DNA of 64,000 bases from Macrotrachela quadricornifera. Taxonomy: Eukaryota; Rotifera; Eurotatoria; Philodinida; Philodinidae. Every line of letters starts with the position of its first letter. The stretch's first letter is position 1. The translations under genes and the position numbers were made by a program. This document shows, piece after piece, positions 1 to 11,735 of the stretch. The notes under the pieces are model-generated. The model saw only the letters and a program-made list of their open reading frames with translations. It did not search any database and was not told where the DNA came from. Location of the stretch: NCBI GenBank assembly GCA_022393335.1, contig JAJEKB010021031.1, positions 467,443 to 531,442 on the forward strand. The letters run 5' to 3'.

Positions 1-650
1 TAATTCGAAATAAATACAGATACATCGATTTTAAATAATCTATTTGTTTATTCTTAAATGTCATTCAGAAATGATAATAAATAAATAATAATGAGAAGGA
101 ATCAATTAAAGTGCACTTTTAATAATGTTAAATTTCCTTCCTCTCGCATATGGTTCATCACCATATGATATTCATTTGTTATGTTTCATCCATTCAAACA
201 ACACTTATTTCTCTCTCTTGTTATAAATTTGCCATTTCCAATTTTTAGTAATAGTAATTATAACTATTTCTATTATTTTTTGAATTTATTTTTCTCTTTC
301 ATTTGTTCTGGTCCTTATTATTATTTCTAACAAATCGAAATACCTATATCCCTATTTTTATTCCTATATACAACCAGATTGAGATACGTAGTTTATCATT
401 TTACGTGAGAAATTTCTAGCCCTAACTATATCAAAATTTTGATCCAAAAAAAATTACTATCAAGTACTTTCACTCGTTTTGTGATCAAGTTTTTCATTGA
501 AGCTGAAAATATTTATTAGCTGTCACTCTTCGAAGAGTTTCTAAGGAAATTTATTTTATTTTTTAATTTAATTATTTTCAATCGTACAGCTTATTTATTC
601 TATTGTATTACAAAAAATAAGGGATCAATAAATATTTATCAAAATTTGTT
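1..650. other. AT-rich non-coding stretch
   Basis: No coding frame, RNA gene or clear repeat is seen. It lies downstream of the minus-strand NHL gene that stops at 651 and probably includes its 3' UTR. Confidence 0.5.
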
Positions 651-1558
651 CTAGTCAAACAAATTATTTTCATTTTCATCGATTTCAAACTTTTGTATCC
701 GATGATTCCAATGATCCACAACATAAAGATTTCTCTGTTTATCAAATAATATACCAACGGGACTATTCAACTTAATTGATCTTTCTCCATATTCACCAAC
801 AACAATAGTTCCTTCATTAGCCCCTTTACACCAACGCATTACTCGATGATTGTAATAATCTGCCACATAGAGTTAACCAAACTGATCCATAGTTACTCCG
901 TTAGGAGAGGCCAATTGTGTCAATTTATTTCCTCGATCATTTCCACCAGCCACAATAATTCCTTCTTTTGCATCTTTGTTCCATTTCATTACACGATGAT
1001 TGTTGTCATCAGATACATACAATGAATGATCATCATTCACAAAGAGAAATGTAGGACAATCGAACTGATTGAGAGAATTTCCTTTTCCATTTTCGCCTGC
1101 TACAATTCGTCCATCTTTTTCTCCTCTTTCCCATCGTTTTACTTCATTCTTCACACAATCAGAAACATAAAGAGATCTATTCTTATCCATTGCTAGACCC
1201 ATACAATCAATATCTGAAATAATAATTTGTCCATATGTATTATTCTGACGAGACCATCGGATTACTCGTCTGTTTTTCAAATCACAAATGATCAAAGAAT
1301 TATTTTCTTGATCAATAATTACATCTATTGGATAATTCAATTGAGTAGTTTGATTTCCATACCCATTTCCACCAGCAACTATTCGACCAGTTGTTGCATT
1401 AGGTTTCCATTCAACAATACGATGATTCCAATAGTCAGCTATATAAATAGTTTGATGATCATCAATTGATATACCCGTGGGCAGAAAGAGTTGGTTTGAT
1501 TGATTTCCTGGACCATTTCCGCCAGCAATGGTAATTGCAAGTTGTTTCCATTTCATAT
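651..1558 (-). CDS. NHL-repeat beta-propeller exon, with an internal nonsense codon
   Basis: The exon encodes six NHL repeats, each with a core like LYVADxxNHRVxRW; the repeats form a beta-propeller used for binding in secreted or membrane proteins. Repeat cores include IYIADYWNHRIVEW, LYVSDDNNHRVMKW, LYVADYYNHRVMRW and LYVVDHWNHRIQKF. A TAA at about 870 interrupts the frame just before the fifth core, between MDQFG and LYVAD; the same frame then stays open to the stop at 651. The exon start is set by an acceptor (TTTGTATTTAG on the minus strand) at 1559. It opens in phase 1, which fits the donor of the upstream exon at 4436-4816. NHL proteins are a large family in bdelloids. Family call sure; whether the TAA is a real mutation, a polymorphism or an error is unknown. 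Confidence 0.85.
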
Positions 1559-2432
1559 CTAAATACAAATAACTGAATAGAATCGTTGAAAAAGAAAATA
1601 AAAGAACAAGAGTTTGGAAATCGAAGGAAAATATACTTCGATAATTTTGAAAATTCTTTTAAATAACTTTTTCATTTTTGTTTTTTGAAAATGAAAAATG
1701 AAAATTTTTTTCGAAATAAAATTTGATAAAGTTAAATTGTTTTTTAAGGTATTTGGTAAATTATATTGAAAAAATTGAATACAGGTCAAAGGACGTTAAG
1801 CGACGAAAGCCGCTTCATTAGAATTCAATTTAGTCTGTTCAGTTTTATCAATTTGACTGTCAAAATTCTATCACTATCGAAACTAAATCATTTAAAACAT
1901 CTCTCATTGCACCTGAGTTGATTTATTTAGCTCTCTATTGTCCATATTAAATACTCTAAAAGGTACTAGAGTACTGCCAAATATACGAGAAAAATGTTAT
2001 TCTACATTTTACTAGCTTCTTTCATACTCAAAACTTCCTTACGATAACCCTTTAACAAATGCATTTTGGATGGCCAATTTCTGATGTTGTCGATGACACA
2101 GTCAGGTAGAACGTGATCTAGACCATCATGTACGAGGATCGACTCAAATCTACGGGGGTAATGCAGATATTAGCAACGGTTTACATAAAAATGATTTACC
2201 TGAAAGTTTTGATAAAGCTAGAATCTACCATCCATTGATTCCGATAATCATCACGATACAATAGTTCCTTCAGTCGTACTGATTGAGTTTTTATTGGATG
2301 CCAATCAATGGATCTCAACGAAATCTATTTAACGATTCTCAAAATATTTACAGAAAAGAATAAGACAGTAGTAGGTATCTTTTTCAGAGTACAGTAACTA
2401 TTCTATAAATTTTATGTGTCTGCATCATATTA

Positions 2433-3724
2433 TACAGTTGTCGCCAAAAAACCTTGCACATCTTGTCATGTAGATATATCGTTATATATAGTCACTCTCC
2501 AATAGTTTCATATAGTGGTTGATAGCCTACGACAAGTACTATCGAACACAACAATTCAATATTTTACTCGTTCACCTTTAGAAGAAATAAGAGACAAACA
2601 TCTTTTTTTTCATAGACATCACACAATTTTTGACAATTTTGATTTCAGTATTCATGAATTCTTCAGCTAAAAAAATGTCAAGTTCGTCAATACTTTTTGG
2701 TTTTTTTTTTCAACTTTGCGTTTTACGGTTGACCAAACGTTTTCTATGGGGGTTAACGTCGGGACTATTAGAAGGCCACTGCAATAATTGTGGTACATTT
2801 TTGTTCATGAATTTGTTTACAAATATTGTTGGTATGCTTGAGGTCTTTGTCCTGTTGCAAACGCCAATTTCGCCGGAATTGTTGTCTAGCAGCAGGAAGA
2901 AGATAATTTGCAAGCATATGAACATAATATGGGCCATTGAGATTAAATCTAAATGTGTGACAGGTCAATACACCTTTCACACTTATGGCACCGTAAACAT
3001 GAACTTTTTGACGATTTTTAGGTGCACATTTTAATTATTTTTTTGGATGTTTTGTCCAACGTCGAATAGTATTACGAAAGAGTTGAAATGTAGCTTCGTC
3101 TGTAAAGATTGTTCGTTTAAAATTATCATTTTTCTGTTGTTTGACCCATTATATACGTCGTTTTTTATCATCAGATGTTAACATATGAGTACTTTTTGGT
3201 AAAACATTTCTGTATCCATATTCATGAAGATAACGTCGTATTGTTATGTCAGATACTGATGAATGATTTGTTCTCGATAATTTTTCTTTAATTTCATTAA
3301 CAGTTATTTCATTATTTCGTCGAATATATTGACCGATTGCTTTTTTTCTGTTCTATTAAGGACACGTGGTCGACCATTTCCACCTCGGTGTTTAAGTGAA
3401 ATTGTTTGTTTTAATTTATTAATATTGTAATAGATAGTCCTCAGTGGAACATCTGTTTCACGATGAATAGCAGAAGCAGATCGAACGCCATTATTCCAAT
3501 AATGTACTATTGATATGTGATGATTTTTTAAATCACTAGATGGCGTCATGTTTAAACGTATATGTACAGAAAAGAAAAGAAATCACACTTCTGTATGGCT
3601 AACGTGTTATATAGCTAACGTACATATATCGCTGGAAAAATGAATTTCGTAATTGCTTTCTAACGGCAAGAAAATCGTTATACAAAAAATTCAATTTTGT
3701 GCAAGTTTTTTTATGACAGCTGTA
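2433..3724 (-). mobile_element. Tc1/mariner-type DNA transposon
   Basis: An element of about 1.29 kb bounded by imperfect 27-28-bp terminal inverted repeats (2433-2460 and 3698-3724), both starting TACAG(T/C)TGTC and ending CTTGCACA, with TA at both edges as expected for a TA target duplication. It carries a decayed minus-strand transposase. It lies inside the intron proposed between the two NHL-gene exons. Confidence 0.85.
2716..3549 (-). pseudogene. Tc1/mariner transposase, disrupted
   Basis: An N-terminal helix-turn-helix region (about 3400-3549, beginning MTPSSDLKNHH) precedes a GRPRVL linker typical of Tc1-like proteins. DDE-type pieces follow: FTDEATFQ near 3100, then a QQDKDLKHT segment in place of the usual QQDNA.H, then a WPSNSPDVNP segment near 2750. 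These lie in several frames, with at least two frame changes and in-frame stops near 3030 and 3150, so no intact enzyme can be made. The family follows from the order of these motifs and the TA-flanked TIRs. Confidence 0.8.
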
Positions 3725-4435
3725 CTTGTGTTAGTGGCTTTTGTAATAATGCGATACAGTATGAGTAGTGCACAACTGATAGATCTGAATAGAATGTATT
3801 AAACGACATTAGAATATTGTGCGTTTCAGCAAAGATAACTATAAGATATCGATAGCTTATAGAAGGTATGAGCCTATTCTCATATTTTTGTTGTCTTTGA
3901 AGCGTAATAACTCATCGGTTGTTTCCAACCGTTTGAAAAATATTTCTTCAATTAGCTTAAAAAGACGAAAATATTAGATATACAAAGCGACTTGAAGTGC
4001 ATAATGAGTGAAGAATACACATTTTCCTATCGTATCTCAGTTCAATAGCGTACTGGAAATAGTAAGTGAACAACACACTCTCCAACGAGGAATATTTTAT
4101 AAGACACATCAATTAAAGCTGCAGAAGTGTCTAAAGAAAAATCAACGATTGTAGCTAACTGTCTTGAGAATAAGGACTGACACTCTGAACTAGTAATGCA
4201 ACAATAACGATTCTTCGTCGACTTACTGTTACCAATTTGACGAGTCGGAAATAGTACTCGATGTGGACCTTCATTAGGTGCGCAATAATACCAATACTAT
4301 TTGCTAATAGTCAAAGGAGAGTATTTATCACTACGTTACCAGATACTCGATGATGAATTTGTTCTTCTTTTTGAGCATGCTCAATTATTACTCGAAAGTA
4401 TATTTTTGTCTAAAACCGTTTACTGGTTGACTTAC
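3725..4435. other. Intronic or intergenic AT-rich sequence
   Basis: No coding frame or repeat recognised. If the two NHL-gene exons belong together, this is part of their intron, with a consensus GTAAGT donor at its upper edge (4430-4435). Confidence 0.4.
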
Positions 4436-4816
4436 TTGGTTTTTGAATATTCTTTTCACCACCAATATTTTGATTCGAACTAATCTGATTATTTTTCGCA
4501 TCGATTATATTATTTCTGTTTATTCCAGTTGATTCTTCGAATAATCGCTGAGATTGGCTGTTTAACTGTTGATGTGCCTTGGTATAGTTTCTTTGTTCCT
4601 CATTTTGCGTCTCATTATTAGGCTTTATTTTAATGTTTATAATGTAAGCTACAGCGATAATTAAGATGAACATGATGGATAAGCCATTACTAACACGTAA
4701 ACATTTTGATTTCACAGCATTTTTCCTTATTTTTCTTCCGTGTTGGAGATTTGTTAATGATTTGTCTAAATAATCCAGAGATATCTTATTTCTCTTTGAC
4801 CTTGTTCGTTTTACTT
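4436..4816 (-). CDS. Transmembrane exon, probably 5' exon of the NHL gene
   Basis: One open frame runs from an acceptor-like CCCTCTAATAG (minus strand, just above 4816) to a consensus GTAAGT donor at 4435. It encodes a basic segment (KRTRSKRNK), a hydrophobic helix (about FILIIAVAYIINI) and then a polar Asn/Gln/Glu-rich linker, which suggests a type II membrane anchor. The exon ends in phase 1, and the NHL exon 2.9 kb downstream opens in the matching phase, so splicing would join anchor, linker and propeller. No in-frame ATG lies inside, so a further 5' exon must exist and was not found. It could instead belong to an unrelated gene. Confidence 0.45.
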
Positions 4817-5236
4817 CTATTAGAGGGAAAATAGTACTCGCAAAATAATAAATATAGCAAAGTGAAGTCTGTCGTCCAGTAACCGAGATGGACTAATTTA
4901 TTATCAGCCAAATACAGATTCTATCTTCATCTGCCTATGTCTCAACTTCCTCAATATTTTCATCTTTATAAGATGCTTCTTCAAGATACAACCACTAAGC
5001 TTCTTTCTATAAAACATTTGGTGGAAAACTGTGTTGTATTTGTGAAAACATGATATCCTTATTTCGTACCTTTTTCCTTGAAAGATCAAGGATGTACATG
5101 AGAGACGAGGTCATTATAATTATAGAAAGAGAATAAAATGTAACTCGGCATGCTAAGTCATTATCCTAAATTACGATAAAAAGTTTGATAACTTTAATGT
5201 CAATATTTTACAAATTCATTATTTATTTTAGTGATA

Positions 5237-6422
5237 CTACGTACTTTTCTGTTTTTCATTATTTAGTTGTTCATTATCTTCACAATCTTCTAGATGAATT
5301 TCAACTAACACCGGCAAACACATATTTGAATAATTTTCAATCCTATTTTGAATTTGAAATACTGAAAATGGTAAGACTAATACTTCTTTTTCATCTTTTA
5401 TCACCGATATATCCTCAATATCAATAGCTGTTTGATTCTGTTTAATTGTATATTCAAATAAAACAGATACTTGTGTCAAATCATGATAATTCCAATTTCT
5501 TTCTGAAATATTTTCTCTTCTCTTATTGGTATATAGTTCAGCTATTGAACGATCTTTTGACGTTGACGTAAATGATCGATGTAATATATAGTTTCCAATA
5601 CTATAGTATTCTAAATCATTTTCGTTCATTAATAAGCCACGATAAGACATACCTTTATATTTATATTTATGTATATCTGGATGATTAGTTAATAATGTAA
5701 CAATTTGTGCTAAACAATTAATTAAACGATAATTTGTTAGTAAAGAAGAATGAGATGATGTATCAAAATAATGTAATATATATAATGATAGATGTTTGTT
5801 TAAAATCCGATGAAATTTATTACTTAATGTATAAGCTTTTATAAAATATTCTAAATAATTTTGTTCTTCAATGGCTTTTTTAAAATAATTTTCTATCTTT
5901 CGTGCTTGAGCTCTTGAAAAATGTTCTTTTTCAATTAAATATTCCTTTAAATAATATTCTATTATTTCAATTAATATTTTTTTTATAAAAGGATGTTGAT
6001 TATCATAAGTTTTATATAAATCAATTTGTTCACGAAATTCTTTAGGTTTTTTTTTTTGAATAATCACCATTTAGTGACCATTCTATATAGCCATTATCTA
6101 AAACATCTTTCTGCGAATCATATAAATTCGAATTTTTTAAATATGATTCTTTTATTTCATTTAATTTTAATTCATCATATAACTTTGATTGAGATAAAAT
6201 ACATGCGGATAATTTTAATGGGTTACTTGTTAATACTAATCTGTGAACATCTTTATTATATTCGTAACGAGTAACATAAAGTGCTTCATTATCTGAGGGA
6301 CCCATTTGATCTATTGTTTTAATATAATTTTCCAAATTGGAATATATTTGCATTTGGTTCTCATTTTCGGTGTTTAATAAACTCACCTTGAATTCCATCG
6401 TCTGTTCGCTACTCTCAGTCAT
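5237..6422 (-). CDS. NAD:arginine ADP-ribosyltransferase-like protein, frame changes at an A11 run
   Basis: The frame begins at the ATG at 6422 and covers an N-terminal region (6042-6422) followed, one base out of frame, by the catalytic domain (5237-6070). The two frames overlap at a run of eleven T on the plus strand (6047-6057). ART signatures are visible: YRGL (the R), RSFTSTS (the STS), and an ExE-like pair in DEKEVLVLP followed by FSVFQI. This R-S-E set is that of eukaryotic arginine mono-ADP-ribosyltransferases, which transfer ADP-ribose from NAD to proteins; such genes are common in bdelloids. No signal peptide is seen. A transposon sits 47 bp upstream of the start codon. The frame change could be a homopolymer error, transcript slippage or true inactivation. 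Confidence 0.75.
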
Positions 6423-7196
6423 CTAAAAGTGAGATAGATACGATGAATGTGCGTAGAATTGCTTATATACTGGCCTCGGATTCGACCTATATTTCCTATT
6501 TTTCCTATATTTTTGGAAAATCCTTTAATTTGTCCTGTATTTTCACTAATTTTCCTATTTTACCTATATTGTATCGGAAAAAGACAAAATGCTGGAGAAT
6601 CTGAGTTTTGTTGTGCATAATCTTTAGGCTTTGAAAAACACATGTTTCAATGTTTAGTTCAATATTTTCAATAATCTCATACATTGTGACGGCATCTTTT
6701 TTTTAATGCAATATTTCTTTTACTGGCAGAAATTGGACCGACTAAAAAGTTTTTTGATATGATATATATAAAACTAGAGGACACCCGTGCATACTGCACG
6801 GCCGCTTTCACTATGTGAAGAAAATTTTTTCTGATGGCGAGACAATTCTTAAGGACACTGTTACAATTCTATCTATGTTCTCAAGCAAAGGTTATTGCAT
6901 ATTATTCAATTTATTTAAAGGTAACAAATATACAAAGTTTCTTCGAAAACAATCATATGCTCCTTTGATGAGTCTAGTCTTTTTTTATTTAAAATTGAAT
7001 TCTAAATTTAAAAAAACCACAGCAACGCCTTCCGAATCAGACGTTTCGCGCTTGTTACTACGCAGTCTTACTTAAAACCCTTAGTCCCGCATATTTCTGC
7101 AAAGTCCCGCCTTAGTCCCTTGGCACAAACCTTAGTACCGCCTTAGTCCCCTGTACAGACGGGGCTAAAACCTAAAGTCTCCCAAAACTCAAGCTT

Positions 7197-7245
<49 letters not shown>

Positions 7246-7326
7246 GTTACCCCCTTCACCCTCACCCTCACNNNNNNNNNNTACCCCCTTCACCCTCACC
7301 CTCACCCTCAGTTACCCCCTTCACCC
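7197..7326. repeat. CCCTCA (TGAGGG) hexamer array, telomere-like
   Basis: At least fifteen CCCTCA copies occur in tandem, interrupted by GTTACCCCCTT spacers and by a 10-N gap, so the true length is unknown. The G-rich hexamer is one base away from the TGTGGG repeat I recall for bdelloid telomeres. It lies inside a transposon nest, not at a visible chromosome end. Confidence 0.8.
7272..7281. other. Assembly gap (10 N)
   Basis: Ten undetermined bases inside the CCCTCA array; probably a collapsed repeat. Confidence 0.95.
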
Positions 7327-7924
7327 TCTCCCTCCCCCTAGACTCATATTTCAATTTGAAATCAAGTATCATTTGTATTTGATAAATTCAGAATGGCATT
7401 AAACAGCCCATAGTATACCTTTGATCCCATCAATACCATCACTCCTCTGCCTTCAACCTGATAACACACACACAATCAATTTATTATATAGAATAAGATT
7501 GCGAAGCCTATTTTTTACTCTGGAACTCGAGCTATAACCATGTTTTTTTGACCCCTGGGATCAATCTAAACACATGTTTTTTTCACCCCATGAACCAATC
7601 TGAAAGCATGTTTTTTTGACCCGGTAACAGACAGACACTCAACATTATAATATAGATTAAGCTTTATAACGATAATTATATTGATTGTTTCTTTCGATAG
7701 AAAAAAAACCAGATATGCATGTCGAAGCAGAATGCAACTGTTCAAGACTACATCTTTAAAAGAAGATTTCCAGTTAAGAAGCTACATAGCCAGTCTTTTT
7801 AAAAGAAATAGAGCATACCTATATATTTCCTATTTCTTATAAAAAATCCTTTCTTTCTGGAAAAATCAATCCTCTAAGGATTCCTATTTTTTGAAAAACT
7901 AGCAATCAGAGGCCAGCTTATATA

Positions 7925-9106
7925 TAAGCGCTTGATCATTCTTCCTTCTTCGAAATTAGATATTTTTGAGTCAATTCTGAGTATAGTTTTATCATCGTTA
8001 CAATCTTGCCATTTCATGATCAATAAATTTTATCAAAAGAAAAATGAAAGAAATATAGTAGCTAACATCTTGTTAACTTTGTGTTGCTGCTTGATAAAAG
8101 CTACCTATCCATTAAAACGTTACAATGCAAGATTAAAAAAAAACGGTTCAAACTTGAATAAAACTACGCAATAATCGATCATCTATAACGTTATTCAAAT
8201 AATCAGAGCTGGGCAAGTACGGACTTTCTCGAGTATGAGTCGAGTGTGACTACCGATCCTTCAAGTAGGAATATGAGTATTGCTCGAATATTTAAAGAAG
8301 TATTAATCGAAAACCGATTTGTTGTCACAAACATTACAGGGAGAGCCGCTGTGTACGTTCAATCGATTCGGTTTTCTGGATGTCCTTTCAGCGCGACTGT
8401 AGCATGCACTTATTAGATCTATCAACATTTGGTGAAAATTCTTAATTCCTATGAAACAGATATATCGTTGAATTATTTCGAAAAACCAAATTTTATCTCA
8501 AGAGATTCAGGCAGAAACATACAGAAAACAAGTAAAGCTTTGCGATTCTGTTTAAAACACCTAACGAGGGAACTTTCCTGGATGATATGTTGCTTTTGAG
8601 ATGAACATTATTTCATTAAGTAGGACTTATTAAACCTAAACAAGATCTAAAATAGTTCGTCGATATAACTGTTTTTTCTTAAGTTACAGCTAGTTTATCT
8701 AGTTTTGATTTACGGCATGAACATGTTTTGAAAAATCGAGTGTCAGGAATTCGACCTATCTTTCTGCTCATAAAGAAAGTAGTCCCATCATTTCTATAAT
8801 ATATGAAGTTTTTAATTCAGACAGATGCTATCTTTCAAATACAAATCTTCAAGAGACTTATACATTTTAGACAATATTTCGAAAATCTAACCTCTTCCAA
8901 AAATCTGATATCTATATGATAAAAGATTCATTTAGATTGAATTTTGGGTATATTATAGGGATGATCAGTACTCTCTATGAACAAAATTACGGAACGAAAT
9001 TCTAACGCTCGAATTCTTGAGACATACCTTATATCATAAGTCAAAGCTGTATAAACTAGCTGTGATTTATAAAGAAAGATTCATAGAAACGTAGTGTAAG
9101 TTTGGA
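7925..9106. other. Non-coding AT-rich interval
   Basis: No supported gene. A CAGAGCTGGGCAAGTA segment at about 8204 looks like a transposon end, but no partner was found. Confidence 0.4.
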
Positions 9107-9369
9107 TGTTGGTGAGTTCCGTTTATTTCAATGACAAAAACAACACTTGTATAGATAGAGAGAGAAAATATGTAAAAGCGAAAAGAGAAGAGAAAGACAA
9201 TGCGAACGAACGAAAAAGAAAAGACGACATATATATATATTTATATATGTGCGCGTATTGGATATAACCTAGTGGCATGAACAAAAGACATATAGGGAAC
9301 ATCTAACATCTTATACTAAATCATAGGGAAAAGTCCGATCTATCGATATGGAGAAATCTCATATTAACA
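9107..9369 (-). repeat. 3' LTR of the gypsy element, 263 bp
   Basis: On the minus strand it starts TGTTAATATGAG and ends ACTCACCAACA, giving the TGTT...AACA inverted ends usual for LTRs. A purine-rich AAAGGAGT lies immediately upstream as polypurine tract, and AATAAA-like sequence near the end could be the polyadenylation signal. With no 5' LTR, its age cannot be estimated. Confidence 0.65.
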
Positions 9370-9384
9370 ACTCCTTTAAAATTT

Positions 9385-11735
9385 TTATGTCGGTGTGTAT
9401 CGTTCGGGTAGTTTTCGTTGTCGACGTGGATAACAAGGTGATTGTATTTCTACTGGGATTGATGGTTTGGTATGATTCAAAAGATCATCTGGTAAATCTT
9501 CGAATTCATGCAGTCGATTAGCTCGTTCCTGTCGAAATTGAAGGTGATTTTGATGTCGTATACAACTCTGTCCATTTGATAACTGAATTTCATACATCAC
9601 TGAATCGATCTGTCTCTTGATAACTCCCGGTTTCCATTTGAACCGTTTGTTTCGGTGATGATTCACCATCCAAATCATTTGTCCAATATTATATTTTGTT
9701 TACTTCGTCTTCAATTCTGTTGAACATGGTTTTAATCTTGCTAGTTCAGTTGGAATTGGACGTTGAAAAAGTGTTTCGGCAGAAGGGACACTAGTTGTGC
9801 TTTGTGGTGTCCATCGGTAATTTCGTAGAACATTTCTGAGGGAACTTATTTTGTTTGTTTGGCCAGATTGTTGTTCCTTTATCATTCCTTCTTTGAAAGG
9901 TCTAACGAATCGTTCAGCGATTCCATTGCTTGGTGGATGGTAAGGGGCGGTTGTTAAATGTTGAATATCATATTTTCTATAGAATTCTTTCACTTCAATA
10001 CTCGTAAGAGGTGGTCTATTGTTGGATACTAGCGTACTCGGTGGACTTAATCAGTCAATCGCTTGGTCGGGGACATTGCAAAGATTCTTTGCACTTGTGT
10101 CATTTCCCAAGTCTGCTACGAATGGGTATTTTGATTTTGCATCAATAAGGACCAACCATTTGGAATTTCACAGAGGTCCAAGAAAATCCATGTGCATTCG
10201 AGACCAAACATGTCCAGATTCTGGCCATGGTTTGAAATCTTCTCTGGGTTTGATGGCTAATGTTGCGCAAATCTGACAAGATTTTGCCAAGTTTTCAATA
10301 TCAGCTTCCATTCTGGACCACCAGCAATGCAATGGGCTAGTTGTTCCATCTTTACCACGCCAAGATCTCCACGATGAATAATTTGAATGAAAAACTCGAA
10401 ACTGTAATGATTTCGGTATGATCACTTGTGTATCTTTTAATACACATCCATTTGCGACTGATAAAGCCTTCCGAACACCATAATATGGATAAACATCAGG
10501 ATTGCTTTTCCTTGATAATGAATCTGGCCATCGATTCAATATGAATTTCTTTATCAATCGAAGGTGCTCATCCAAATCTACAGCCATTTGAACTTTGAGA
10601 TAAACGATTGGACCCTCATCGATGATTTGAGCTTGAATACGATTCACTTGAATTGATTCATCATCTATGAAAGAATCATCATAACCTGTAGGAAGTCGTG
10701 ACAACCCATCTGCATTCCCATGTTGTTGAGTAGGTTTGTAACGAATCGTATAATTATAACCCATTCAAGAGATTGCCCATCGTTGAAGTCTATTCGCAAT
10801 GGTTACCGGAATTCCTTTCCCTGGATTGAATATGGCTAATAATGGTTGATGATCTGTTACTAATTCGAATGTTTTGCCAGCTAAATACTGATGAAACTTT
10901 TTTACTCCATATACAATTGAAAGTCCCTCTTTCTCAATTTGACTGTAGCTGCGTTCAGTAGTGGTGAGAGTTTTTGATGCATGTGCAATCGATTTCTCGG
11001 TTCCATCAGGATACCGATGCATTATCACAGCTCCAATCCCGTAATTGGAGGCGTCAGTGGCAAGTATAATTGGAAGTTGAGAATCAAAATGTGCCAACAT
11101 AGTTGCTTCCGGTAATTGCACTTTTAAAGTATCAAATGTCTTTTGACATGACGAATCCCAATTCCATTTGACATCGTTTTGTCGCAGACGATTCAATGAA
11201 ACATATAAATTCGAGAAGTTTGGAATAAATTTACCATAGTAATTTATTTTACCAATAAAGGCTTCAACTTGTTTAACATCCTTTGGGACTGGTAAATTTT
11301 GAATAGCTGTGGCTCTTATCGGGTCTGATCGTTTACCAGAACAATTTATAGCATACCCGAGATAAAGAACTTCATCTTTGAAAAACGAACATTTATCCAT
11401 ATTACATCGAAGTCCAAATTCAGCCAATTTATACAATATAGCATCCAATGTCTTGAAATGTTCTTCTTCGTTCTTTCCCGTGATAAGTATGTCATCAAGA
11501 TAAACAATACTATTTGATATACCAGCAAGGACTTGATCGATAATGCGCTGAAATATTGCCGGTGCATCAGCGATACCAAATGGCATACGATTGTATCTGA
11601 ATAACTCCAGCAGAGTATTAATCACAACCAATTGTTTACTTTCATCGTTGAGTCGACCTGTAGGTAAGCATCTGTGAGATCCAGCTTCGTAAATTTTTCA
11701 CCATTGTTCAGGTCACGTGAAGTCAACCAAACACA
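9385..11735 (-). pseudogene. Gypsy pol: reverse transcriptase, RNase H, integrase (broken)
   Basis: The frame opens in an RT segment with FTKLDLTDAYLQV, changes frame once near 11655, and continues through RMPFGIADAPAIFQR, the catalytic IYLDDILITG and an RNase H region (ATDASNYGIGAVI, VTDHQPL) to a TGA at 10765. An integrase region follows with a zinc-binding segment (CQICATLA) and the first acidic motif (HMDFLGPL, about 10170). It then meets more stops. The second acidic motif reads VSNNRPPL rather than the expected SDNGPP, and the third keeps NGIAERFV near 9930. A C-terminal integrase segment ends at 9385. Stops, frame changes and the loss of a catalytic Asp show a dead copy. Confidence 0.85.

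Larger units (their letters stand above)
6772..7662. mobile_element. Nested insertion with terminal hairpin and telomere-like core
   Basis: Near 6775 sequence composition changes abruptly at a segment containing the hairpin CCGTGCATACTGCACGG (7-bp stem, 3-nt loop). The unit has repeated CCTTAGTCCCGC-type motifs, then a CCCTCA array, then imperfect repeats of a segment with TTTTTTTGACCC, and ends near AATATAGAT at 7662. Both edges are approximate. The family is not recognised; the overall style resembles 3' ends of some non-LTR elements, but no coding region is present. Confidence 0.4.
6470..7916. mobile_element. TIR element with perfect 8-bp target duplication
   Basis: The ends are inverted repeats, CTGGCCTCGGATT at 6470 and its near complement ending at 7916 (12 of 13 match). 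Both flanks carry the same eight bases, CTTATATA (6462-6469 and 7917-7924). Subterminal sequence on both sides is rich in related TTTCCTATTT/GGAAAATCC motifs. An 8-bp duplication fits the hAT or P superfamilies, but no transposase is present, so it is non-autonomous. Without its inner insertion (6772-7662) it would be about 0.56 kb. Confidence 0.85.
9107..11735 (-). mobile_element. 5'-truncated Ty3/gypsy-type LTR retrotransposon
   Basis: The minus strand holds pol segments in the order reverse transcriptase, RNase H, integrase, then a 3' LTR. No gag, protease or 5' LTR is found above about 11735, where homology stops at the start of the RT domain. The RT-RH-IN order places it in Ty3/gypsy, and the YLDD RT box with a compact integrase tail resembles the Mag/K02A2.6-like lineage. 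Confidence 0.85.
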
